This document shows positions 50,626-58,556 of a DNA stretch of 64,000 bases, piece by piece; the first letter of the stretch is position 1, and the number at the start of each line of letters is the position of its first letter. Under the pieces are notes generated by a model. That model searched no databases. It worked only from the letters and a program-made list of their open reading frames with translations, and was not told where the DNA came from. The DNA lies in NCBI RefSeq assembly GCF_000429905.1, contig NZ_AUCT01000021.1:62001-126000 (forward strand), read 5' to 3'. The DNA comes from Desulfatibacillum aliphaticivorans DSM 15576. Lineage in GTDB: Bacteria; Desulfobacterota; Desulfobacteria; Desulfobacterales; Desulfatibacillaceae. Position numbers and translations under genes: made by a program.

Positions 50626-52287
50626 ATGACCGACAATTTTTATAAACCCATGACGGCAGAGGACAAACTGCGCTACAACACGCTGAACAAAGAAAACGTG
50701 GACTTTCTCATGGAGCGGTACAACCGGGTCAACCGTTTGGTGATCGCAGACATGATCCGCCGCAGCGCGTACCACTATCCGGACAAGGCCGCCGTGGTTT
50801 TCGGAGACAAAACGCTGACCTACGCTCAACTGGAAGAGGCCGCCAACCGCACGGCCAACGCCCTGGCCGATCTGGGGGTGAAAAAATACGACCGGGTGGC
50901 CATCCTGGCTCACAACACCATCCACCACGTCCTCACCTGGCTGGGATGCTGCAAGATCGGCGCGGTCTACCTGGCCATCAATTATCTTTTAAAGGGCAAG
51001 GACGTGACCTATTGCATCGACCATTCGGAATCCAAGGTCTTTATCGTGGAAGACGCCCTCTACCCGCTGGTGGAAGACGTTCTGGACGACATGAAGACGG
51101 TGGATACTTTTATCTGGTCGGACGATTTCGCCGGACAAGGCCCTCCCAGCGACCGGTTCAAGGATTTTGAATCCTGGTACAGCGCCTATCCCGCAACCGA
51201 GCCGGACGTGATCCTGCGGATCGAAGATCCCTGCCAGATGACCTATACCAGCGGCACGGAATCCCTGCCCAAAGGCGTGATCATATCCAACCAGGCCTTG
51301 ATCGCCCAATACATGGGCGCCATCATCGACGGCAGGTACGACACCAACGACATCAACGTAAACGCCCTCCCCATCTATCATTGCGCCGCCCGGGACGTTT
51401 TTATGAATCCCGTATTCTGGGTGGGAGGCACCAACGTGCTTATGGCGCCGGACCTGGGCGAAGTGCTTGCAACCATCGACAAATACCGGGCCACCATGTT
51501 CTTCGCCCCGCCAACAGTCTGGATAGGGCTTTTGCGGCACCCGGATTTTGACAAGTACGACCTCTCCTGCCTGACCAAATGCTACTACGGCGCTTCCATC
51601 ATGCCGGTTGAAGTGTTGAAGGAAATCCTGGAGCGCTTCCCCGACGCGGGAGTCTACAATTACTACGGCCAGACCGAGCTGGCGCCTTACCACACTGTCC
51701 TGAAGGCGGAAGACGCATTGGGCAAACTGGGATCGGCCGGCATGGCGGGCCTGAACATGGAAAGCCGGCTGGAGGACGAGTTCGGCGAGACCATCACGGA
51801 ATTGGGCGCTCCCGGCGAAATATGCGGTAAAGGCCCCCACGCCATGATCATGTATTTCAAGGAGCCGGAAAAGACGGAAGACGCCATGAAGGGCGGCTGG
51901 TTCCATTCCGGAGACATCGGCGTTCTGGACGAAGACCGTTATATTTCGGTTGTGGACCGTAAAAAGGACATGATCAAGACCGGCGGAGAAAACGTTTCCA
52001 CCCGGGAAGTGGAGGAAGTGGTCTACCTGGACAAACGGGTGGAGGAAGTGGCGGTCATCGGCGTGGAGCACGCCAAATGGGTGGAGGCGGTCACGGCCGT
52101 GGTGGTCCCCCGGGCCGGCGAAACCATCGCCGAGGATGAAATCATGGATCTGTGCAAGGAGCACCTGGCGCCTTTCAAGACGCCCAAACGGGTGATCATC
52201 GTGGACGCCCTGCCCAAGACGCCCACCGGCAAAATCCTGAAACGCGACATGCGCCAGCAATACAAGGATATTTTTAAAGGGGCCTAA
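50626..52287 (+). CDS. Acyl-CoA synthetase (AMP-forming)
   Basis: 553 residues from ATG 50626 (MTDNFYKP), behind AAGGGGG; the frame opens 36 codons earlier without support. ANL-superfamily motifs: ATP-binding YTSGTESLPKGVI (A3), YNYYGQTELAPY (A5), GGWFHSGDIGVLDEDRYISVVDRKKDMIKTGGENVS (A7-A8) and C-terminal Lys in KTPTGKILKRDMRQ. It activates a fatty or aromatic carboxylic acid to its CoA thioester with ATP to AMP. Chain length cannot be read. Single gene with a terminator behind it, in keeping with an organism rich in CoA chemistry. Confidence 0.95.
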   Translation: MTDNFYKPMTAEDKLRYNTLNKENVDFLMERYNRVNRLVIADMIRRSAYHYPDKAAVVFGDKTLTYAQLEEAANRTANALADLGVKKYDRVAILAHNTIHHVLTWLGCCKIGAVYLAINYLLKGKDVTYCIDHSESKVFIVEDALYPLVEDVLDDMKTVDTFIWSDDFAGQGPPSDRFKDFESWYSAYPATEPDVILRIEDPCQMTYTSGTESLPKGVIISNQALIAQYMGAIIDGRYDTNDINVNALPIYHCAARDVFMNPVFWVGGTNVLMAPDLGEVLATIDKYRATMFFAPPTVWIGLLRHPDFDKYDLSCLTKCYYGASIMPVEVLKEILERFPDAGVYNYYGQTELAPYHTVLKAEDALGKLGSAGMAGLNMESRLEDEFGETITELGAPGEICGKGPHAMIMYFKEPEKTEDAMKGGWFHSGDIGVLDEDRYISVVDRKKDMIKTGGENVSTREVEEVVYLDKRVEEVAVIGVEHAKWVEAVTAVVVPRAGETIAEDEIMDLCKEHLAPFKTPKRVIIVDALPKTPTGKILKRDMRQQYKDIFKGA

Positions 52288-52307
52288 CAACACATAGAAC
52301 CCAATGG

Positions 52308-52346
52308 GGGCGTCCATGAATTTTTTCGTGGCCGCCCTTTTTTTTT
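52308..52346 (+). terminator. Terminator of the acyl-CoA synthetase gene
   Basis: A hairpin with arms GGGCGTCCATGA and TCGTGGCCGCCC (one mismatch, one wobble) ends in a nine-T run, about 20 bases after the stop. Confidence 0.88.
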
Positions 52347-52591
52347 ACGCGGAAGACACGGAAATCAAGGAATTTAATTCGCAAGACTCCCGCCCCCCAG
52401 CTAAATTAATCATTATTAGAACACTATTTTAAGTTTAAATAACGATATTTAGTATACATTCCAACGTTCCAGCCCTTGATTATTAGGAATCATTTGGATA
52501 TTATGACAGGGGTGTTGTGAAGCAACTTATTGGCGCAAAATAAAAGGCGTCAAATATAGAAATTCCACCGAATGAAGAAAGCCCTGCTGCC

Positions 52592-53503
52592 ATGATGCAT
52601 TTGTTTAAAAGTTTGAATGAAAAAATGTTCCTCCCGGCTGTTTTGACCGTGTTTGTCCTGCCTCTTAACGCGGCGAACGCCGCAAGCCAGGGAGACGCCC
52701 TGCAAACCGTGTTTCGGGATGGGGCGCCGGGGTTCAACTCTTTTTCCGGGTTTTATTTACAAATGACCTTGGCCATTGTTGCGCTGTCCGTTGTGCTGAA
52801 GGTCTTCCGCACTATTCAGGAAGGTCGGAATAACGAGCCATTGGAAGGGATGTCCCACGCAGCCAACTGGGCGACCCTGCTCTTGCTTTCGTCTTTAGAG
52901 CTGTTTTACGCCCTGACCATGGGCAAAGACGCCGCGTGGTTTTGCAACCCTTACAAGGCGGGCTGGCTGTGGTTCATACCCGGCTTTGTGATTTTCGCCT
53001 GGGTCGTGTACAATCAACTCATGTGCCTGGCCAATATTTTAGCGGATTTACAGCATCATTCCCAGGCGGAGTTTTCGTGGAAACCCGGCTTGTACTCCTG
53101 GGCGGGAGGACTTGTATGCCTGGTTATCTGCCAGTTCTTCTATCAATCCGGGATGCCGGCGGTTATGGGCCTCATCCTTCTCGCCCAGCTTGTGCAAGCG
53201 GGCGTTATTTTCAAGAATGCGGCGCCTGCAGGCGGATTGGCGCAAGCGGTTATCTTCATCCTTGTGTATTTAATCGGAACCTTTGCCATGGCCTTTTTGT
53301 TGATACATTTTTCGGCCATGCTGGTTTTTGCTGCCGTAGCCGCCATCGCGTTTATGGTTTTAGGCTCCGGCGACGGCAGCTACACCGTTAAAAAGCGTGA
53401 AAGACCAAAGGAAAAATGCCCCTATTGCGGCGCCTCTAAAAACATGGACGGAACCTATAACTGCACCTGCCTGTACGTGAGGCGAAAAGCCTTCAAGGAC
53501 TAA
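52592..53503 (+). CDS. Polytopic membrane protein with C-terminal zinc ribbon
   Basis: 303 residues. A signal-like N-terminus (FLPAVLTVFVLPLNAANA) is followed by about seven hydrophobic helices between residues ~55 and ~265. The end is soluble and carries a CxxC...CxC ribbon (CPYCGASKNMDGTYNCTC), presumably zinc-binding and cytoplasmic. No recognised family; function not assigned. The ATG at 52592 is chosen (a second ATG follows directly), but no good ribosome site is seen. The preceding ~300 bases hold the terminator above and A/T-rich DNA only. Confidence 0.75.
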   Translation: MMHLFKSLNEKMFLPAVLTVFVLPLNAANAASQGDALQTVFRDGAPGFNSFSGFYLQMTLAIVALSVVLKVFRTIQEGRNNEPLEGMSHAANWATLLLLSSLELFYALTMGKDAAWFCNPYKAGWLWFIPGFVIFAWVVYNQLMCLANILADLQHHSQAEFSWKPGLYSWAGGLVCLVICQFFYQSGMPAVMGLILLAQLVQAGVIFKNAAPAGGLAQAVIFILVYLIGTFAMAFLLIHFSAMLVFAAVAAIAFMVLGSGDGSYTVKKRERPKEKCPYCGASKNMDGTYNCTCLYVRRKAFKD

Positions 53504-53572
53504 GGGCCAATCAAATCAAGGAGGATCGTTGATCGGTCTTCCTGGGGGGACAAACTCTCTGAGGCATCTCGT

Positions 53573-53611
53573 AAAAACTCAATCAGCAGCACTGCTGCTT
53601 ATTGAGTTTTT
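53573..53611. terminator. Near-perfect bidirectional hairpin
   Basis: Arms of 19 bases (AAAAACTCAATCAGCAGCA and TGCTGCTTATTGAGTTTTT) with one mismatch and a one-base loop, ending in T5 on either strand. A similar half (AAAAACTCAATAAG) occurs at 33828-33841. It is probably a terminator between the converging membrane-protein gene and the winged-helix gene, or a repeat. The rest of 53504-53817 holds no gene. Confidence 0.6.
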
Positions 53612-53762
53612 GAAAGGATCTCCCATTAAGCAATGGCATAAAATGCCCTTTGCGCGATCTATGTCGATTTTTTAAGCTCCTTCTTTGAGAGAAATGTTTA
53701 AAGCCCACTGCAATAATAACTCACAACCTGTTTTATTTCAAATAGTTACGTAATAAGGCGTG

Positions 53763-53817
53763 TATTAATGCACGCTTTTATACACGCGTGCATAAAACCA
53801 TAACACGCGTGCATAAA
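53763..53817. repeat. Phased direct and inverted repeats (iteron-like)
   Basis: A 15-base unit ACACGCGTGCATAAA occurs at 53782-53796 and 53803-53817, spaced 21 bases, close to two helical turns. Each unit contains the palindrome CACGCGTG. A third, inverted, partial unit (TATTAATGCACGC) precedes at 53763-53775. It lies right after the stop of the winged-helix gene. The helical phasing points to a protein-binding array. Confidence 0.55.
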
Positions 53818-54285
53818 TTAATCGGGAAGTGTGTAGACGGCGCCCCGCCTTTCTCCTGTCTGCCTTACTAATTTCTTTTCTTTTAGCCTTTTCAAAAGCC
53901 TGTAAGCTTGATTCGGATTCAAATGACACAGGTCCGCCGCCTCCGCTCTTTTTATTTCGCCATGTTTTTCAATGTAACTTAACACCATCTGTTCCTGCTG
54001 GATGGGCTCAAAACCAGCCTGCCGGATGTAATCCGCCTTTTGCCCAATTTTTCGATAAACTTTTGCACTTAACGTGTATGTGCGCCCTCTTCCGGTCCCA
54101 TGGGCTTCCACGAGTCCGGCCTCCACCAATTTTTCCAGAGCGGTGCGGGTGGCCTGTTCTGACTTCTGGGTGTCAGGCGTCAGGTCCATGGTCGCAAGCC
54201 GCCTTTCATGCCTCAACCGGAAATAATTATAGACATCTCCATGATCACTTTGTAAATTACAGAACTCAGCAAAAGCAAACCACAT
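53818..54285 (-). CDS. Winged-helix protein, probably a truncated remnant of an AlbA-type regulator
   Basis: 155 residues in the longest frame; an internal ATG at about 54189 could be the real start. Two winged-helix units are visible: ATRTALEKLVEAGLVEAHG with GRGRTYTLS, and IKRAEAADLCHLNPNQAYR followed by LLKRLKEKKLVRQTG. This arrangement matches the C-terminal part of COG2865-type proteins (AlbA_2 domain plus winged helix). The N-terminal AlbA_2 domain is missing, so the gene may be broken or a reduced DNA-binding regulator. It lies head to head with the ATPase gene (36 bases), which it may regulate. Confidence 0.55.
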   Translation of the reverse strand: MWFAFAEFCNLQSDHGDVYNYFRLRHERRLATMDLTPDTQKSEQATRTALEKLVEAGLVEAHGTGRGRTYTLSAKVYRKIGQKADYIRQAGFEPIQQEQMVLSYIEKHGEIKRAEAADLCHLNPNQAYRLLKRLKEKKLVRQTGERRGAVYTLPD

Positions 54286-54321
54286 ATATTAACAATCTAT
54301 TAAGATTCTTTGGAGCAACCA

Positions 54322-55932
54322 ATGAAATCGCTAAACATGCCTCCATCTTCTAAAGCAGGCTTTTCGGGAGATACAGTTATTCAGACGGAGTCATCTGTCG
54401 TCGTTATTGGGGCCAATGGCGCCGGTAAGACTCGCTTAGGGGCATGGTTAGAGTTCCAAACAGGGCAAGACATTAAAGTGCATAGAATATCAGCTCAAAA
54501 ATCACTAACTATGCCGAGTTCGCTTAGTCCAGTTCCTTTACCTGAAGCGAGAAACCTGCTCTACTTCGGACTCCACCAAAAAAGCGGTGAACTAAACATA
54601 CGTCATAAGTGGCATTTGCGATGGAGGGATGCGCCAGAAACCCATCTTTTAAACGATTTTGACAATTTGCTAACCTTTTTATTTTCAGAGAATTATGAAA
54701 AGGTTTTAGAATACACTGAGAAACAAAAATGTAATAACCTACGAATAGACCCACCGACCACCTTGCTTGATAGATTAAAGAATATTTGGGAAAATATTCT
54801 TCCCCATAGAAAGTTGGAGATTCATAGTGGCAACATAGATGCCGCGATGCCTGAAAGCAAAGAAATCAAATACAATGCCTCGTCCATGAGCGATGGAGAG
54901 AGGGTCATATTTTATCTCATTGGCGAGTGTTTGTGCGCGCCGGACAAATGCACCATTATCATAGATGAACCAGAAATTCATTTGCATAAATCCATTCAAG
55001 CAAGACTTTGGGATAAAATAGAGCAAGAGCGTCCAGACTGCCTGTTCGTATACCTAACTCATGATCTGGATTTTGCGGCGTCCCGCATGAATGCAACTAA
55101 AATATGCCTTGAAAGTTATGATGGCAACGATTTCTCCTGGTACATTGTACCAGCAGTTAATGACATCCCCGAGCGCATATTACTGGAGGTCGTTGGTGTA
55201 AGAAAACCTCTGATTTTTGTGGAAGGAGAAGAGGGTTCCCTCGATACTCAAATTTATCGTCTTGCCTACAAAGATCATACTATTAGGCCTTTGGGATCAT
55301 GCTCAAAAGTAATCGAATCCACCAAAGCATTTAACGATATAAGCGATATACACAGAATTGCAGCCTATGGGATAATTGACCGGGACTATAAAAGCCAACA
55401 GCATGTGGATTCATACAAGGGGAAAAATATTTTTTGCCCGGATGTTGCTGAGGTAGAAAACTTGTTCTTATTGGAAGAGGTGCTATTTGCGGTAGGAAAT
55501 CAATTTTGTTTCCAAAATGCGGAGCGCAAAGTATGCGAAATTAAAAATTGGGTTATAAATGAATTTAAGACCTTCAGCGAGAACTTTGCAACTGAATCCA
55601 CGATATACGAGATTAACATGCACTTAGGTGGCTTTAATGGAAAGGCGCATTCTATATCCGATCTATCAAAAATTTATAGACAGTTTGTGGATGGGTTCAA
55701 ACTGGACGAGGTATATCAAAAAAAATTAGCATACTCCGACAAAATCATCCGAAACAACGATTATAATGCAATAATTCAATGCGTTAACAGAAAGGCCCTG
55801 GTTAACCAGGTCGGGAAGTTTTTTGATATTAAACCATCCGCATACACTCAAAAAGTTATCGATATTGTTCAATTAGGGAATACAGAAATTGTAGGTGCAT
55901 TTATGAATTACCTTCCTACAATCCCAAAATAG
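54322..55932 (+). CDS. AAA ATPase-TOPRIM (DUF4435) fusion, candidate anti-phage effector
   Basis: 536 residues from ATG 54322 (GGAG seven bases upstream). N-terminal ATPase of the ABC/SMC-like AAA_21 class: P-loop GANGAGKTR (~33-41), signature SSMSDGERVIFYLIG (~190), Walker B TIIIDEPEIHLHKS (~215) and switch YLTHDLDFA (~245). From ~275 comes a DUF4435-type TOPRIM domain: LIFVEGEEGSLD with the acidic Glu, then YGIIDRDYK with the DxD-type pair (~355), and EVENLFLLEE. This ATPase plus TOPRIM plan is shared with OLD nucleases and PARIS (AriA/AriB), where ATP sensing releases a nuclease. The DNA is strongly A/T-rich against all neighbours, suggesting transfer. Defence role is inferred. Confidence 0.82.
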   Translation: MKSLNMPPSSKAGFSGDTVIQTESSVVVIGANGAGKTRLGAWLEFQTGQDIKVHRISAQKSLTMPSSLSPVPLPEARNLLYFGLHQKSGELNIRHKWHLRWRDAPETHLLNDFDNLLTFLFSENYEKVLEYTEKQKCNNLRIDPPTTLLDRLKNIWENILPHRKLEIHSGNIDAAMPESKEIKYNASSMSDGERVIFYLIGECLCAPDKCTIIIDEPEIHLHKSIQARLWDKIEQERPDCLFVYLTHDLDFAASRMNATKICLESYDGNDFSWYIVPAVNDIPERILLEVVGVRKPLIFVEGEEGSLDTQIYRLAYKDHTIRPLGSCSKVIESTKAFNDISDIHRIAAYGIIDRDYKSQQHVDSYKGKNIFCPDVAEVENLFLLEEVLFAVGNQFCFQNAERKVCEIKNWVINEFKTFSENFATESTIYEINMHLGGFNGKAHSISDLSKIYRQFVDGFKLDEVYQKKLAYSDKIIRNNDYNAIIQCVNRKALVNQVGKFFDIKPSAYTQKVIDIVQLGNTEIVGAFMNYLPTIPK

Positions 55933-55988
55933 TATACAACCCTGAAATTAGGAAGGTTTCCTGATAACGGGAGGAATTGAAGTACGCC

Positions 55989-56312
55989 AAAAAATATCCT
56001 CCTGAATTCCAATAGGATTTGGTCACGGCGCTTTTAAGGATTGACTTTGGTGCGCCCCTACAGAATAGATCCAATTATTATTATTTCAACCGGTTACTAC
56101 CGCTGGTCCAGACAAAAAAAAATCTCATGCTCGCTGAACTTTCCATCAAGAATTTCGCCATCATAGACGACCTGTCTGTTCGTTTTTCCGATGGCCTCAC
56201 CGCCATAACCGGACAAACCGGCGCGGGGAAAACCATCCGCATCAATGCGGTCAACCTGCTGTTTGACGCCCGGGCTGCGCCCAAGATGATCAGGACCAGG
56301 GCAAAAGGGAGG
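55989..56312 (+). repeat. Direct repeat copy 1: duplicated recN promoter and 5' end
   Basis: About 320 bases match 58231-58556 closely, starting at AAAATATCCTCCTGAATTCC and running through the recN upstream region into the first ~60 codons. The copy has several substitutions and a 5-base net deletion relative to the intact one. Its -10 box is altered (AATAGA against TATAGA). The two copies bracket the glycosyltransferase gene. Confidence 0.9.
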
Positions 56313-56342
56313 GAACCCAGCCATACCAACCACAAGGCATAA
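56127..56342 (+). pseudogene. recN 5' fragment
   Basis: Codes for MLAELSIKNFAIIDD followed by LSVRFSDGLTAITGQTGAGKT, the RecN N-terminus, but with E to Q and S to T changes around the Walker A site. It loses similarity after residue ~60 and stops soon after. The complete recN lies 2.2 kb downstream at 58374. Not expected to give a functional protein. Confidence 0.9.
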
Positions 56343-56428
56343 AATGCCAATGCTGCAGAACTGGCAAGGCCTGAAAAAGGACCCCCCCCATTTGGTTGAT
56401 CGGGTCGGTCAGCTAAAAGGCCGGGAAC

Positions 56429-57997
56429 TCATGGATTGCCAACCGCAAGGCGGATGGCCTTGGGCTTCATGGTATCCACAAGGTACACGCTGCTCCCCGG
56501 GTAGGATTGGGAATCCAGCACAAGGGCCCCGTTTTTCTTCAAAAATCCGATCATATAGGATTCTTCGTTTACACCGGACTCACTTATATAAACATGCGAA
56601 AAAACCAGCCAGACCTTTCCGGTAAGGCTTGCCAGTTCGGGATTATATTTGTGGTTTTCGTTGCGATGTCGTTGCCCGTTGACGACCGGGTTGGTTAGGT
56701 TTACAAAACCGGCTCTCAAATAGAAATCGGCGATTCCGCTGGTGACGTAATAATAGTAAATGGTTTCATCTTCCTGAATGTGTTGCTCCACATATTTTAA
56801 GGATTCCCTGACATGGTCGTTATAAACGGGAATTTCGTTGGAAAGAGGAATAAACATTATGATAACAGGCAGGGCCATGACTGCGCAGGAAACGACGGCC
56901 GGGCTTTTCCTTAAAAAACCGGCCAGGAAATACACTCCCATGGAAAAGAGAAATATGAATTCGGGCATCAAAAACAGGATCATCCTATTGTAAAACGGAT
57001 AAAGCCGGAGCAGGGAAAGAGCAAGTTGCACGCCGACAGGCGCCAGGCAAAAGTACAACGCCGTGAATTTTTTCCAGGCAACCAGGCAATAAACGCCGAA
57101 CAACGAAATTGCCAAGGGAACCAACCAGATGGACTCCAGGCCAAACATGTATCCATAGACTTCCTGAAGTTTTTCATAGCCAAAAACATAAAACTCCCTT
57201 GAAAAAGGATTGGCCGGTAAAAAACTTTTTCGCCAGAACCGGAGCATGTAGTCCCTGGTGGGGTGGCCGTGTATGAAAAATACGTAATACACTGCAAATG
57301 AAACCAGCCAGGCGGCTATGACAAGAGGAATTTTTGAATTCCCGCGTGAATAGGTTTCTATGTAGAGCCAGTAAACGCCCACCACAAACAGGGTTACAAC
57401 AGCCACATTGGAAAACCAGATGGCCGCGCACCCGATAACCGCCGCGGCTGCCAAGGCGCTTCTGCGTTCCATATTCAGAAAAAAGGGCAGGCATAAAATC
57501 AACAGGGAAACAAAAACATCCAGTGAGTATTGCTTGACTTCGGACGAATATCTTAACAAAATCCAGGAAATGCTGAACAAAGCTGTCGCCATTTGGGCGA
57601 CGAGCCCGTCGCACGCCAGTTTTCGGGATAAAAAATAGAAAAGGGGGATGGAAAACAAAAAACTGAGCAGCGGGACCACACGCAATGCCCAGTCGCTGTT
57701 TCCGAAAACCAGCGCCATCATTTTTTCCGCGAACAAGAACCCTATGGGGGCGGCCTGATGATTATCCAGAGGCGCCAAAAGCCCTATAAAGCCCCTGCCC
57801 ACAATATTGATGGCAAGGTGGGCCTCATCCAGCCACAAGCATCTGTTTAACCAAAACTGGTAAACAGCCAGGAAAACTCCCCATAAAACAACGCCCCAAA
57901 AAAAGACCTTCAAATACGTCCGATTGTCATGATCTCTCAATGAATTAGGGTCCTTAAAAAATGGTTGATGGCAGGTTCGAGGCAGCCGGTCCGGCAT
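56429..57997 (-). CDS. Membrane glycosyltransferase (GT39/PMT-like)
   Basis: 522 residues with about ten or more hydrophobic helices. Near the first loop is RCLWLDEAHLA, the Asp-Glu-type motif of GT-C fold enzymes such as ArnT and protein mannosyltransferases; a soluble C-terminal part follows (TIYYYYVTSGIADFYLRAG). It probably transfers a sugar from a polyprenyl-phosphate donor on the outer face of the inner membrane. A TTG at 57940 behind AAGGA is an alternative start. The gene is oriented opposite to recN and lies wholly between the two copies of the recN 5' duplication. Confidence 0.85.
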   Translation of the reverse strand: MPDRLPRTCHQPFFKDPNSLRDHDNRTYLKVFFWGVVLWGVFLAVYQFWLNRCLWLDEAHLAINIVGRGFIGLLAPLDNHQAAPIGFLFAEKMMALVFGNSDWALRVVPLLSFLFSIPLFYFLSRKLACDGLVAQMATALFSISWILLRYSSEVKQYSLDVFVSLLILCLPFFLNMERRSALAAAAVIGCAAIWFSNVAVVTLFVVGVYWLYIETYSRGNSKIPLVIAAWLVSFAVYYVFFIHGHPTRDYMLRFWRKSFLPANPFSREFYVFGYEKLQEVYGYMFGLESIWLVPLAISLFGVYCLVAWKKFTALYFCLAPVGVQLALSLLRLYPFYNRMILFLMPEFIFLFSMGVYFLAGFLRKSPAVVSCAVMALPVIIMFIPLSNEIPVYNDHVRESLKYVEQHIQEDETIYYYYVTSGIADFYLRAGFVNLTNPVVNGQRHRNENHKYNPELASLTGKVWLVFSHVYISESGVNEESYMIGFLKKNGALVLDSQSYPGSSVYLVDTMKPKAIRLAVGNP

Positions 57998-58204
57998 CTC
58001 AAAAATACCGCGGCAGGCCTCGGAATATTTCCTTGCTTCAAAACCAACTCATATTCTTCGGGCCCGCTCATAAAACGCAATGGCTGCATTTTTTAGTAAG
58101 ACCTTTTGTTTTCCGCGTCTTCCGCGCTTTCCGTGGATTATTTCAATTTCCTATGTATTGCGCTATTCGACATTTTTTATCAATGCCTTTGTTAATGTTA
58201 ATGT

Positions 58205-58220
58205 AGTTTTACGTGAAACT
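58205..58220. promoter_or_regulatory. parS-like palindrome
   Basis: AGTTTTACGTGAAACT agrees at 13 of 16 positions with the bacterial parS consensus TGTTTCACGTGAAACA, including the central ACGTGAAAC block, and is self-complementary but for one base pair. It lies 1.9 kb before parA and 2.7 kb before parB, a normal place for a ParB site. Confidence 0.5.
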
Positions 58221-58230
58221 AAATGGCAAG

Positions 58231-58556
58231 GAAAAATATCCCCCTGAATTCCAATAGGATTTGGTCACAGCGCTTTTAAGGATTGACTTTGGGGCGGGAT
58301 TACCCTATAGATTAGAGCAAATTACTGTTATTTCCGTTGGTTATTATCTCTGGTCCGGGCGGAAAACAATCCCATGCTCGCTGAACTTTCCATCAAGAAT
58401 TTCGCCATCATAGACGACCTGTCCGTTCGTTTTTCCGATGGCCTCACCGCCATAACCGGAGAAACCGGCGCGGGGAAATCCATCCTCATTAACGCGGTCA
58501 ACCTGCTTTTGGGCGCCCGGGCTACGCCCAAGATGGTCAGGACCGGCGCCAAGGAG
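58231..58556 (+). repeat. Direct repeat copy 2 (intact recN upstream and 5' end)
   Basis: Matches 55989-56312. This copy keeps the promoter and the correct Walker A codons and continues into full-length recN, so it is the functional one. Confidence 0.9.
58283..58311 (+). promoter_or_regulatory. Sigma-70 type promoter for recN
   Basis: TTGACT at 58283-58288, a 17-base spacer, TATAGA at 58306-58311, about 62 bases before the recN start. In the duplicated copy the -35 is kept, but the spacer and -10 differ. Confidence 0.65.

Noticed and set aside
50989..52317. A 442-residue minus-strand open frame opposite the acyl-CoA synthetase
   Set aside because: It mirrors the coding frame of a clear gene, is rich in His, Gly and Val as antisense frames of G+C-rich genes are, and has no ribosome site.
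56019..56342. Novel 107-residue gene before the glycosyltransferase
   Set aside because: It is the duplicated recN upstream region and 5' codons.
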